Shown here: positions 1 to 6,942 of the stretch, piece after piece
How the letters are laid out: each line of letters starts with the position of its first letter
How positions within the stretch are numbered: the stretch's first letter is position 1
Source of the DNA: a virus
Virus record (IMG/VR): IMGVR_UViG_3300042464_000516
Location: 1-55,639 of that record
Direction: 5' to 3' (one strand)
Length of the DNA: 55,639 nucleotides
Notes under the pieces: model-generated
What the model was told of the DNA's origin: nothing
The model's database searches: none
What the model saw: the letters and a program-made list of their open reading frames with translations, nothing else
Program-made: the position numbers and the translations under genes

Positions 1-481
1 ACTCAGCTTCCACCGCACCCTCAATCGCCTTGCCGTTACCCGTGATGGACAGTGACACCTTGTTCACGGGTCTGGTTGAATCCCAAGCATGAGTAATGGC
101 GATGCTCTGCACCACGGATTTCACTTCCGTAGCTTTTTCCACGACTTCGATTCCGTTCATTTGCCCGATTGCCCGCGCACCCTTGTTCAGTCCACGCGCC
201 AGGTTGATCCGAGAATCGCCGTCCAAGTCCTTGAACTCCTGCACAAGCGCGTCCCCCGGCTTCATCTTCATCTTGTTCCTCCGGCGAGTCGGAAGCAGGT
301 GCTTAGGAATCTCCTTGAGCCAGCCGTAACGATCCACCCACGATTGCAATGTAGTGCGGGGGATGCCTAATCGGTTGCTCGTTGCCGTCACCCCGATCTC
401 GATAACGAGAACCTTGAGCGCGTCTTTCTGTTCATCCGAGTATTCCGATCTGGCGGGGGCAGGCGTTACGTCTTTTTCCAT
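1..481 (-). CDS. Helix-turn-helix protein, runs to window edge
   Basis: An ATG at 481 opens a frame that stays open to base 1 (160 residues). It begins MEKDVTPAPARSEYSDEQKD. Residues ~20-53 resemble a homeodomain-type helix-turn-helix (TATSNRLGIPRTTLQSWVDR), as in phage small-terminase or transposase N-termini. A Lys/Arg-rich stretch (TRRRNKMKMK) follows. The start overlaps the end of the SWIM gene by 16 nt, so it is the last gene of the leftward operon. No stop lies inside the window, but joining base 1 to base 55639 completes the split codon as TGA. DNA binding is likely; a small-terminase role is possible, although the large terminase is far away at 42055. Function is not proven. Confidence 0.75.
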   Translation of the reverse strand, partial: MEKDVTPAPARSEYSDEQKDALKVLVIEIGVTATSNRLGIPRTTLQSWVDRYGWLKEIPKHLLPTRRRNKMKMKPGDALVQEFKDLDGDSRINLARGLNKGARAIGQMNGIEVVEKATEVKSVVQSIAITHAWDSTRPVNKVSLSITGNGKAIEGAVEAE

Positions 482-729
482 AAACCCGATTGAATCACAG
501 CTTCGATATGCTTGCAAGCCCTGTTCGCAGGCGGGAACCCGCGCACGATCAAGGGATACAGGACATAGCGGAAATGGGCGCAGTCACATTGTCCATCCGG
601 CCACTCCGGATCAGACAGATCAACGAGATAATCCTTCCCGCTATTCGTGGAGTGGACGAAGAACAACCCGTGACCGTATATGCGTATTACGGGAACGTCA
701 GGTTGTTCAGCTTGGCTAGATTCCTGCAC
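466..729 (-). CDS. Small SWIM-type zinc-finger protein
   Basis: An 87-residue protein with the SWIM signature CxC-x21-CxH: Cys48, Cys50, Cys72 and His74 (GQCDCAHF then ACKHIEAV). SWIM domains bind zinc and mediate DNA or protein contacts. There is no catalytic domain, so it is probably an accessory adaptor. The start overlaps the upstream gene by 43 nt, a long overlap but within the tight packing of this operon. The SWIM call rests on the spacing of metal ligands. The role in the phage is unknown. Confidence 0.7.
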   Translation of the reverse strand: MQESSQAEQPDVPVIRIYGHGLFFVHSTNSGKDYLVDLSDPEWPDGQCDCAHFRYVLYPLIVRGFPPANRACKHIEAVIQSGLWKKT

Positions 730-989
730 GCATCCTCCCTATCCCGTCCAGTTGCGCACAGGTTGCGCCGAGCGCACGCTTCCATCGAATACCGCTCCAC
801 AAGTTGCACGAAACTGCGATGCTCTGGATCATCTTTCGGATGAGCAAACCACGCGATCCACGGGTTGCCGATTGTCCAGTTTTTCGAGTAGTAGGTGCAT
901 ACGTCATGCTTGATCAGGAAGTCGGACAGCTTAGGCTTTGAGGCGTGAAACTGTGCTACGAAATCACCCTCCTGCTTTGGCTTTTTCAT
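687..989 (-). CDS. Hypothetical protein, 100 aa
   Basis: A basic protein starting MKKPKQEGDFVAQFHASKPK, with several aromatic residues (CTYYSKNWTIGNPWIAWF) and three Cys but no recognised motif. I do not recognise the family. It follows a 129-nt gap (990-1118) in which I see no gene; a weak TTGAAA-N18-TAAAGT promoter look-alike lies there. Reality is supported by the overlapping, same-strand arrangement with the next gene. Confidence 0.6.
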   Translation of the reverse strand: MKKPKQEGDFVAQFHASKPKLSDFLIKHDVCTYYSKNWTIGNPWIAWFAHPKDDPEHRSFVQLVERYSMEACARRNLCATGRDREDACRNLAKLNNLTFP

Positions 990-1118
990 GTAAAAAGGGG
1001 TCGCGCCACCCGCATCACACGATGCAGATGCACTTGTTCTTTACCCACCACTTTAGTTCATCCCTGTGACTCTTTTCAAAAGACAGGAACGGCTTTAGCA
1101 GCAGACAAGCGGGATAAT

Positions 1119-1337
1119 TTACCCAGCGCGGTTATTAAGTTCTTTAAGTTCTTCGGCTTTAACGAGTTCCGAGTATCGGTTCACGGCACGACGATACGGC
1201 TCTAGCTCAATCGAGTTTTCTTTCCAGCGTTCGCGCTCGGCGGCGTAATCCCGTTCAGCATCAGCCAATGCCCTGCGAGCGGATTGCAGGGGTGAAGGTT
1301 GTGACGGGGGCAGGGTGAATAGTTCGTCGGTGTTCAT
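1119..1337 (-). CDS. Small charged coiled-coil protein, paralogue of 46672 gene
   Basis: A 72-residue, highly charged, helical protein. It shares an unmistakable pattern with the plus-strand protein at 46672-46905: ARRALADAER near residue 20, then RAVNRYSELVKAEEL and ELNN near the C-terminus (AVNRFAELVKAEELAELNN in the other copy). Its ATG overlaps the stop of the resolvase frame as ATGA, so translation is probably coupled. No catalytic motif is visible. Function is unknown; the finding is a duplicated family with one copy on each arm of the genome. Confidence 0.7.
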   Translation of the reverse strand: MNTDELFTLPPSQPSPLQSARRALADAERDYAAERERWKENSIELEPYRRAVNRYSELVKAEELKELNNRAG

Positions 1338-1711
1338 GGTCGTGTTATTTCGATGATCGTATGCTCCGCTTCGCCTTTCGCGGCTTTCCTTTGGCTCGTT
1401 TCAATTTTGCAGAGTTCCGGCGAGTCGTCTGGAATGAGGCCAGCGTATCGGCAGCAATCCAAAACATATTTTTCGCACAACCCGTCCTCATCTGCAAGTC
1501 GCTTGCGGCAACTGATAACGCGGACAAGAAATCGTCCATCTGCGCGTCCTTGAACTTCTTTCGTTTCCAGTGGTGCATCGCAAGTATTTGATTCCACAAC
1601 GGGAGTCGTCCGGGGATTATCAACGTGAGCTTGTCCATAGTCTTGTAGGTTGGCTTGTATCAGGGATGCAGAGGCATTCGGGAATAAGCGTTTAATCGTG
1701 TGCGGGTTCAT
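1334..1711 (-). CDS. RusA-like protein, frame B (catalytic C-terminal half)
   Basis: A 125-residue protein. The N-terminal ~60 residues (HTIKRLFPNASASLIQANLQ...) are a distinct, probably flexible region. Residues ~61-125 match the C-terminal half of RusA-type Holliday-junction resolvases: an acidic pair in RLADEDGL, then CCRYAGLIPDDSP, corresponding to the catalytic Asp triad of the family. The ATG directly abuts the stop of the upstream methyltransferase frame (TAG|ATG), supporting this start. The canonical RusA N-terminal half is not in this frame but in the overlapping frame at 1345-1638. A full RusA fold would need both pieces or a -1 frameshift. Junction resolution in recombination or replication is inferred. 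Confidence 0.7.
   Translation of the reverse strand: MNPHTIKRLFPNASASLIQANLQDYGQAHVDNPRTTPVVESNTCDAPLETKEVQGRADGRFLVRVISCRKRLADEDGLCEKYVLDCCRYAGLIPDDSPELCKIETSQRKAAKGEAEHTIIEITRP
1345..1638 (-). CDS. RusA-like N-terminal half in overlapping frame A
   Basis: A 97-codon frame nested entirely inside the frame-B gene, offset by one base. Its first ~41 residues look like a genuine RusA N-terminus: LTLIIPGRLPLWNQ followed by HHWKRKKFKDAQMDDF, matching the family's strand followed by a P-x-x-N motif and basic helix. Beyond residue ~43 the translation (e.g. TGCAKNMFWIAADTLASFQT) is simply the off-frame reading of the catalytic half and looks non-functional. It may be a truncated protein, the front half of a frameshift product, or the result of a one-base error in the assembly. 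I did not find a canonical slippery heptamer at the switch. Confidence 0.4.
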   Translation of the reverse strand: MDKLTLIIPGRLPLWNQILAMHHWKRKKFKDAQMDDFLSALSVAASDLQMRTGCAKNMFWIAADTLASFQTTRRNSAKLKRAKGKPRKAKRSIRSSK

Positions 1712-2542
1712 CTATTGTGGCGATTGCTCGGATGATTTCTTCCGCGACTTGCGGGACGATGGCGTTTCCCAATCCGCGCAAACGGTGTGACCGATGGGGT
1801 ATCCCATGAGCCACTCGACCCATGCCGGATTCAGCGAACCACTGTGATTCGGGTTTCCATCCGCATGATATGCCGCTGCCTGCGGAAGCCCATCCATCCG
1901 GCTTTTGCCGTCCTTCCGTGTCATCGCCTCCGGGGTGTAGCTGCCCTTGTGATCCCTCGCAGTTGGCGTCGGAAACATGGGACTGTTGAAAACCACCGCT
2001 GTCAGGTTATTTTGATGCTCGCTCCGCATCTTCTTCGTCGCCTTGTCGCTGTCCTGAACGGTCGGCGTGGGCCACAATCCAAACTCTGTCCCTTCTGTGT
2101 CTGGCATCGACGGCGCAAGCCGGAATAACAAGCGGCCAGCAGGAGTAACCGATTGCTTCCAGTGAAGAAAGGATATTGTCGAGTTCCATCGTGACGATTC
2201 CAGCAACGTTTTCACCAATGAGCCAACGGGGTCTTGCTTCGTTAATAACTCTGAGCATTTCCGGCCAGAGCGCACGGTCATCTTCCGCGCCTCGTCGCTT
2301 CCCGGCGACACTGAAAGGCTGGCAAGGAAATCCCCCTGTGAGCAGGTCAACCCCGGCGTAGTCGGCTCCGTCGAGGTCGAAGATGTCGGGGTGGAGCGTT
2401 GGGAATATACTGCTGCTACATTCAAGTTTTGCATGGCGTTCTCCCGCTGTAAGTGCTCCCGCCCCGTGACGCTTCGGTAGTCCCGCGCTTGTGCTGTCAA
2501 CCAGAACCGCTCCGAACCGTTCTTTGAGTATTTGTTGTGCAT
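1712..2542 (-). CDS. Second reading frame of the cytosine methyltransferase locus
   Basis: A 276-codon frame offset by one base from the methyltransferase frame and overlapping it for ~500 nt. Its last ~130 residues look like real protein: the phrase WPTPT, then MFPTPTARDHKGS, and SLNPAWVEWLMGYPIGHT close to the C-terminus. That end resembles the C-terminal part of phage C5-methyltransferase-associated proteins. The stop abuts the ATG of the RusA-like gene, arguing that the frame is translated. A shorter start is the ATG at 2107 (131 aa). It could be a separate protein, a +1-frameshift extension of the methyltransferase, or a sign of an indel. Confidence 0.5.
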   Translation of the reverse strand: MHNKYSKNGSERFWLTAQARDYRSVTGREHLQRENAMQNLNVAAVYSQRSTPTSSTSTEPTTPGLTCSQGDFLASLSVSPGSDEARKMTVRSGRKCSELLTKQDPVGSLVKTLLESSRWNSTISFLHWKQSVTPAGRLLFRLAPSMPDTEGTEFGLWPTPTVQDSDKATKKMRSEHQNNLTAVVFNSPMFPTPTARDHKGSYTPEAMTRKDGKSRMDGLPQAAAYHADGNPNHSGSLNPAWVEWLMGYPIGHTVCADWETPSSRKSRKKSSEQSPQ

Positions 2543-2642
2543 ATTTCTCTTTTTCGCAAAAGCCGATTGTTGTATATCCGCAGGCTTGCGCGGCTATCGC
2601 AAATCCTCCGATTCCGCTGAAAAGGTCAAGGTGCGTTTTCAT
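2007..2642 (-). CDS. DNA (cytosine-5) methyltransferase, catalytic part
   Basis: Transfers methyl from AdoMet to C5 of cytosine in DNA. Motif I is DLFSGIGGFA near residue 5 (AdoMet loop). Motif IV is GGFPCQPFS with the catalytic Cys in PCQ. Motif VI is GENVAG. Motif VIII is RHRRDRVWIVAHAD. Motifs IX-X and most of the target-recognition region are missing, because the frame stops 20 residues after motif VIII. Related C-terminal sequence continues in the overlapping +1 frame. I chose the ATG at 2642 because the glycine-rich motif I follows at once; the longer 2750 start only adds sequence shared with the neighbouring gene. Likely role: protection of phage DNA from restriction. Activity of the short product is uncertain. 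Confidence 0.8.
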   Translation of the reverse strand: MKTHLDLFSGIGGFAIAAQACGYTTIGFCEKEKYAQQILKERFGAVLVDSTSAGLPKRHGAGALTAGERHAKLECSSSIFPTLHPDIFDLDGADYAGVDLLTGGFPCQPFSVAGKRRGAEDDRALWPEMLRVINEARPRWLIGENVAGIVTMELDNILSSLEAIGYSCWPLVIPACAVDARHRRDRVWIVAHADRSGQRQGDEEDAERASK

Positions 2643-2817
2643 CTTCCTCCCGTTTCTCTGCATACGCGCCATTGCACTTCCGGCAATCGCCAGCCCCGCA
2701 AAATCCATCGGCGCAATCGAATCCCTTGCGCTTCGGCTTCCCGAACTCATGGCGCAGGTTATCGGGATCAGGGTCGTCGTAGTTGTCGTATGCGTCGGAC
2801 ATGGCGGTTATTTTCAT
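2626..2817 (-). CDS. Small acidic Cys-containing protein
   Basis: A 63-residue protein with an acidic N-terminus (DAYDNYDDPDPDN) and a Cys cluster C-x4-C-x4-C-x2-C (DCADGFCGAGDCRKC) that could hold a metal ion. The ATG overlaps the upstream stop as ATGA. I do not recognise the family; the cluster suggests a small zinc-binding adaptor. Confidence 0.6.
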   Translation of the reverse strand: MKITAMSDAYDNYDDPDPDNLRHEFGKPKRKGFDCADGFCGAGDCRKCNGAYAEKREEDENAP

Positions 2818-3083
2818 GGGAATATCGGTTGATCTTTAATCCAATCATCCACCCATTTTGTTCTGATTGATGATAGCTTCTTTCCGAAAAAAGGCTTTTT
2901 AGGCGGATCAATATCCACGTATCTAGCACCCTCGCACATCGGAATTACTAGCTCTCCAATCTTAAACGGCCAGCCAACCGCTCCATCAATGGCATCTATT
3001 GCTTCTTGAATTGTCTCCGCTTGAACCAAGGCGTATCTTCCGCCAGTGGCTCCCGCGCCCCAATCTATGATGTATGTATTCAT
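2814..3083 (-). CDS. Hypothetical protein, 89 aa
   Basis: Starts MNTYIIDWGAGATGGRYALV. Residues ~8-45 (ALVQAETIQEAIDAIDGAVG) look like a small alpha/beta fold with an 'AEAxxEAxDAID' helix common in short phage proteins. The gene starts within the stop codon of the helicase gene (TAATG), so translation is coupled. No assignable function. Confidence 0.6.
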   Translation of the reverse strand: MNTYIIDWGAGATGGRYALVQAETIQEAIDAIDGAVGWPFKIGELVIPMCEGARYVDIDPPKKPFFGKKLSSIRTKWVDDWIKDQPIFP

Positions 3084-4384
3084 TATTTTATAGGTTCAAA
3101 CTTGGTTAAAGGCCCATTCCATTCCAGCGGAACCTCGATACCCGATGCACCCTCGCGCTGCTTCTCCACGCGCACCTTGCGCGTCCCGTCCTCCTTGTTG
3201 TAGTCAATGGCGATTACAGAGTTGGCGTCGTTCTCGATGTCCGCAGCTTCCCGCGATACCCCGTCCTTATTCACCTGTGACGGGGTGATGATGATGCACT
3301 TGAGTTCGTCGGCCAGCTGCTTGAGCGTTTGTGTCGCGTGACCGATGGAGAGTTGGCGAGTCCCGAAATTGCCTTCAACGTGCAATAATTGTATGTAGTC
3401 TATGAGGACATAATCTAGCTGCTTCTCCGCATTCGCGCTTCTGCACTCCCCGATAATCGAGTTGAGCGTCCTGCACGACTTCGGCATCCGTAGGTTACTC
3501 GCCATCAGCTTTTGCACGGCTCCGGCGACATCCTGTTGCATCTGCTGTGTCCCTGACATATCGCCTGTCCTGAGCGCAACCTTCATCTGGAACCGCGCAG
3601 CCTCCATGTTGTGACCGGATATGCCCGCGATAGCCCGTTTAAGGCATTGCTTCGCTGACATTTCTAGCGGGAAAAACAAGTTGTTGCTGCCCCTGATAGC
3701 CGTCTCCACGATAATCTGTGACCCTAGAGAGGATTTGCCGCTACCCGTGCCGCCCTTGATAGCTACAAAGTCAGAACGATAGAGCTTCAAGTTCTGATCG
3801 AGTGCCGGGATGTAGGTCGGCAGATTGCTTTCATCCTCTTTCCCGCTGGCTATCTCCTGCAAAATCTCCTTCAAGACTTCCTTGATAGGCTGATCCTTGA
3901 TCCGCCCCTGCCCTAGTAGTTCACAGACTTCCCTATGCAGTTCAGCCGCGAGCGCATTGACCCCGCCCTGCTCGTCATACGCCTTGCTCGCATACTTTGT
4001 CCCGATATGAATCAAAGCGCGAGCAATCGCCTTTTCCGTGAGTAAGCCAAGATAGTATTCAGCGTTGGCGGCAGTTGGCAGGAACGTGAACAGGGAGGAA
4101 ACGGCAGCAGCCCCACCCGCTTGATCCAGCTTGCCCTTGTCGCGGAGGAACTGCGTCAGGGTGATGAAGTCCAGGGGCTTCCCTGCTTTCCATAGCGCGG
4201 TTGCCGCTCGAAACAACAGGGAGTGAGCGGGAATCAGGAAGTGCTTGTGAGTGATGCCCATCTTGCTGCATATCGCACCTACCTCGTTTGGGCTTAGAAC
4301 GAGGCACGATAGCACCCCTTTTTCGGCTTCTTCGGATTGAGGGAGCATCCGGTGAATTGCCGGAAGGTAAGTCTGTTCACTCAT
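3083..4384 (-). CDS. dnaB: DnaB-type replicative helicase
   Basis: A hexameric 5'-3' helicase for the replication fork. The N-terminal helical domain begins near MLPQSEEAEKGVLSCLVLSP. The RecA-like motor follows, with Walker A GGTGSGKSS at about residues 210-217 and Walker B (LDYVLIDYIQLL) near 320-332. The tail (DIENDANSVIAIDYNKEDGTRKVRVEKQREG) has the arginine/lysine-rich C-terminal strand seen in the family. At 433 residues it has the usual length. The start is the ATG at 4384, which overlaps the preceding stop as ATGA; a GGGGGAG stretch precedes it, one of few Shine-Dalgarno-like sites here. The upstream DnaD-like gene is a plausible loader. Confidence 0.93.
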   Translation of the reverse strand: MSEQTYLPAIHRMLPQSEEAEKGVLSCLVLSPNEVGAICSKMGITHKHFLIPAHSLLFRAATALWKAGKPLDFITLTQFLRDKGKLDQAGGAAAVSSLFTFLPTAANAEYYLGLLTEKAIARALIHIGTKYASKAYDEQGGVNALAAELHREVCELLGQGRIKDQPIKEVLKEILQEIASGKEDESNLPTYIPALDQNLKLYRSDFVAIKGGTGSGKSSLGSQIIVETAIRGSNNLFFPLEMSAKQCLKRAIAGISGHNMEAARFQMKVALRTGDMSGTQQMQQDVAGAVQKLMASNLRMPKSCRTLNSIIGECRSANAEKQLDYVLIDYIQLLHVEGNFGTRQLSIGHATQTLKQLADELKCIIITPSQVNKDGVSREAADIENDANSVIAIDYNKEDGTRKVRVEKQREGASGIEVPLEWNGPLTKFEPIK

Positions 4385-4695
4385 ATCACTCTCCCCCATA
4401 CCGCGACAATCGCAGCATGACGCCTGGGCTTCTGGCTTTTCATGTAGTGAACCACTTGCAGGTTGTTGCTGACAGCGAATGACCGCATAGCCGCACCAAT
4501 GACGTTAGGGCTACCATCCGGCTCGCCTATCGCCTCAACCACTAGATCGCTGGTAACTGTTCCACGGGCTTGAACGATCATCGCAGCAGCCGTGAAAAAG
4601 CGTTGCTTCCATTCCTCGTTATTGGCGAGAACCTTGGATATGCCACTGTCGCGCAGCGCGGGGCCGGAAAAGTCGAGTTCGTTCTGAGAGTTCAT
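4381..4695 (-). CDS. Hypothetical protein next to helicase
   Basis: A 104-residue protein starting MNSQNELDFSGPALRDSGIS. It has a helical middle (EWKQRFFTAAAMIVQARGTVT) and a C-terminal RRHAAIVAVWGRVI. The start at 4695 is chosen because ATGA overlaps the preceding stop. It sits between the DnaD-like protein and DnaB, so a role in helicase loading or replication is likely. In phages this slot often holds a small, winged-helix-like replication protein, but no motif here proves that. Confidence 0.6.
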   Translation of the reverse strand: MNSQNELDFSGPALRDSGISKVLANNEEWKQRFFTAAAMIVQARGTVTSDLVVEAIGEPDGSPNVIGAAMRSFAVSNNLQVVHYMKSQKPRRHAAIVAVWGRVI

Positions 4696-5561
4696 AGCGC
4701 AGGTAGTTGTTTCTTCCAATCCGCATCCCCGACTTCATCGGGAGTCTGATTCGTCCCGTCAGGACGTTTAGGCCAATCGTTGTAATTCTCCAACAGGGCA
4801 TAGCGTTGTCCTGCTTCCCCGATACACTGTCCACGGGATTTCGCGGGTTTCTGTAACTGGAAGTTCGTCGTGACAGACCGATCCGCGCACGCACGATTGA
4901 TCCAATTCACAAAGAAAGGACGGGAACATTTACGACGCTTCGCTTCACACCAAACTTGAGCCTTTTGCAGTTCAGCGGGAATGTTGATGCCGCGATAGGC
5001 ATCCATCCGTTGCAGTCCAGCAATCCAATCGGCATCAGGAAGCATCGCGGGTTTGCGAGTTGCAGTTTGACGGTCTTTGACATCGTTTGACAAAGTTTGA
5101 CCGACTTCTTCCTTCTTACTTCTTCCTTCTTTTTCTTCTGCTTCTACTTGGGCTAACGGCAGCTTACCGAGTTTACAAGAGTTTACATCAGCTACATCGT
5201 TACCGCTCCGGCGTTTACGCATATAGTCCCTCATGTATTCCCTCCTATCTTCTTCGTTGCGCGTATCCCGATACTTGCAATAGTTTACGCAGTAGTATCC
5301 CCGCTCGCAGTCAGACAGTATCACGCGACGACCATCTTGTTCCTTTGAATTGGAGCTTTCGTCGGGCGACATCAGCGGCACAAGCGCATCCTGCAACTCC
5401 TTTACCGATATGTTCATCCTGCGGGCAATCGCCACATCAGTCCCTATCACGTATCCTTGAGGATCGGCCATAGCCAGCATCATCATAAAGACATAGCGAA
5501 CGGGAACGGCTTCCTCCATTAAGGAGGATTCGGTGATTCTGCTCATCAGTTTTGCATACAT
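4692..5561 (-). CDS. Primosomal/replication initiator-like protein
   Basis: A 289-residue protein beginning MYAKLMSRITESSLMEEAVP. This opening, followed by a winged-helix-like segment (VIGTDVAIARRMNISVKELQ) and the phrase RREYMRDYMRKRR, is typical of phage replication proteins of the DnaD/helicase-loader kind. The C-terminal part (~residues 185-289) is separate and may contact DnaB. I chose the ATG at 5561 over 5567: it matches the usual MY-K start of relatives and lies exactly 8 nt after a -10 hexamer, so the message may be leaderless. Lys/Glu-rich linker near residue 145. Confidence 0.75.
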   Translation of the reverse strand: MYAKLMSRITESSLMEEAVPVRYVFMMMLAMADPQGYVIGTDVAIARRMNISVKELQDALVPLMSPDESSNSKEQDGRRVILSDCERGYYCVNYCKYRDTRNEEDRREYMRDYMRKRRSGNDVADVNSCKLGKLPLAQVEAEEKEGRSKKEEVGQTLSNDVKDRQTATRKPAMLPDADWIAGLQRMDAYRGINIPAELQKAQVWCEAKRRKCSRPFFVNWINRACADRSVTTNFQLQKPAKSRGQCIGEAGQRYALLENYNDWPKRPDGTNQTPDEVGDADWKKQLPAL

Positions 5562-5598
5562 ACCCATGACTGTTAATGTTTACAAGTTTACAAGTCAA
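5562..5598 (-). promoter_or_regulatory. Promoter with tandem repeat for replication genes
   Basis: On the minus strand: TTGACT (5598-5593), 17-nt spacer, TAACAG (5575-5570), 8 nt, then ATG at 5561. The spacer holds two tandem copies of CTTGTAAA (5594-5579), a possible repressor site. The geometry equals that of the promoters before 8025 and 41107. The match to the -10 consensus is only partial. Confidence 0.55.
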
Positions 5599-5601
5599 CT
5601 G

Positions 5602-5829
5602 CTATTTCTGCTTCCTTGGTTTCTTCTGTGATTTCTTCTTCCACTTGAGAACGTCATCCCGGACAAGCTCATCCGTGTCGGGGAAGTAGATGAACGTGTC
5701 ACCGTTGAACGTGATTCCCCCGTAGTGTCGCGCAATGCTGAATTGTGTCATGCGGACATTCGTGATGCCGTATGGCGTGCGCTTGTGCAGGTCGCACTTG
5801 TCGAGTCCGTCTAGATGTGTAGCGGTCAT
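5602..5829 (-). CDS. Hypothetical basic protein, 75 aa
   Basis: Starts MTATHLDGLDKCDLHKRTPY and ends in a lysine-rich tail (KWKKKSQKKPRKQK) fit for nucleic-acid contact. The start overlaps the stop of the zinc-ribbon gene as ATGA. The next promoter begins four bases beyond its stop, so it closes the early operon. No recognised family. Confidence 0.6.
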   Translation of the reverse strand: MTATHLDGLDKCDLHKRTPYGITNVRMTQFSIARHYGGITFNGDTFIYFPDTDELVRDDVLKWKKKSQKKPRKQK

Positions 5830-5972
5830 TTCTTCTTCCTCGGTTTCCTGCGCTTCAAGTCATTCCAATGGTCGCACTTCTCGCAGAGATACCCTGTAAT
5901 CGTGAAGTTTGATGTGGCGACAAGGTTCATCGGCGCACCACATTTGCGGCAATCGGTGTCGGGGTTGTTCAT
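5826..5972 (-). CDS. Small zinc-ribbon protein, 48 aa
   Basis: A 48-residue protein with two CxxC knuckles: CRKCG near residue 8 and CEKC at residues 30-33, ending RRKPRKKK. This is the pattern of a zinc ribbon that binds DNA or a partner protein. It overlaps both neighbours by four bases (ATGA at each end), strong evidence of translation despite its size. Confidence 0.7.
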   Translation of the reverse strand: MNNPDTDCRKCGAPMNLVATSNFTITGYLCEKCDHWNDLKRRKPRKKK

Positions 5973-6763
5973 TGGAATGGATTGACGTTAAAGGTTTTGA
6001 TAGCCCAACTCGGCAACCCGATTTCCGATACCTCGTCAGGGTATATCGGCCAGGAGTTGTGAGCCGCGCAGAACTTGAACACTTGCAACAAGCGACGGTA
6101 TTCGTTGCGCCCCTGCTCCACGGCATCATCGGACAGGCGGTAAATCCGGCAACCGTGCGGCGGTTCAGACTCAACGGCTACAAAGTAGAACGACTCAGCC
6201 TTTTTCTCCGCGAACTCGTTGTAGAGATCAAGGTAGAAGGCAGCTTGGATGTAGTAGCCGTAGGTAAAGATGGATTTGCCGAATCCTTCGGGCCTAGCGT
6301 CATCGGTGGACTTCAAATCCCAAATGTCACCAGCCAGCGCATCCAGCCGTGCCTTGACCTTCACCCCGTCCATCTCCCCGAATATCGAGACTTCGGTTGC
6401 CTCGAAAATCGGTAGAGCGGGATGCTGGCGCACGGCCATAGCCATGCCCTTACTCTGTTCCCATTGATCTTGACTCACGATTTCCCCTATCTGCTCTGCC
6501 CGCCATGCCTTGCCCTCCTTTGTGGCGAACGACATCCCATCAGGTTTAATCGCCCACCACGGGGCTACGTCAGGCGTTAAGGCTAAGTGGTGAAAGAGTC
6601 GCCCCATAATCATAGCAGGAGTGCCTTCACGGGGGTTCTCCTGTTGATGCCGGAAATGTCCCGGCGAGCGCATGAGAGACTTCATCGCGGATTGCGAGAG
6701 TCCTTCGATTGCGCGGTAGGTCGGGTCTGCTAATCCTTTGTGTATTCCGTTGGTAATAGTCAT
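5969..6763 (-). CDS. PD-(D/E)XK exonuclease, RecE/exonuclease VIII-like
   Basis: Likely a 5'-3' dsDNA exonuclease for recombination. Early residues (LSQSAMKSLMRSPGHF) match the start of RecE/Cas4-like nucleases, where substrate DNA is gripped. The catalytic core near residues 138-152 reads KARLDALAGDIWDLKST, giving the Asp and D-x-K of the PD-(D/E)XK active site. YIQAAFYLDLYNE follows as the usual Q-x3-Y helix. The start is probably the ATG at 6763; an ATG at 6805 is possible. It is coupled to the zinc-ribbon gene and shares the operon with an ssDNA-binding protein, forming a recombination unit. The 137 nt before 6805 contain no gene. Confidence 0.85.
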   Translation of the reverse strand: MTITNGIHKGLADPTYRAIEGLSQSAMKSLMRSPGHFRHQQENPREGTPAMIMGRLFHHLALTPDVAPWWAIKPDGMSFATKEGKAWRAEQIGEIVSQDQWEQSKGMAMAVRQHPALPIFEATEVSIFGEMDGVKVKARLDALAGDIWDLKSTDDARPEGFGKSIFTYGYYIQAAFYLDLYNEFAEKKAESFYFVAVESEPPHGCRIYRLSDDAVEQGRNEYRRLLQVFKFCAAHNSWPIYPDEVSEIGLPSWAIKTFNVNPFQ

Positions 6764-6942
6764 AATATGTAAAAGTTGTGCAGTCTCTCCTGCTGTCACG
6801 CCCATAGCCTACGGTTGCTACCCGTTATGCCCGGCTGACGTTTCCGTATGCGGTCTATCCCGCCGTCACTCTGTCCCTCTTCGGGTATGCAGGCCGAGTT
6901 AGCCCGTTCAGCGAGTCCAACCCCGCTAAAGTGTTGTTGCTG

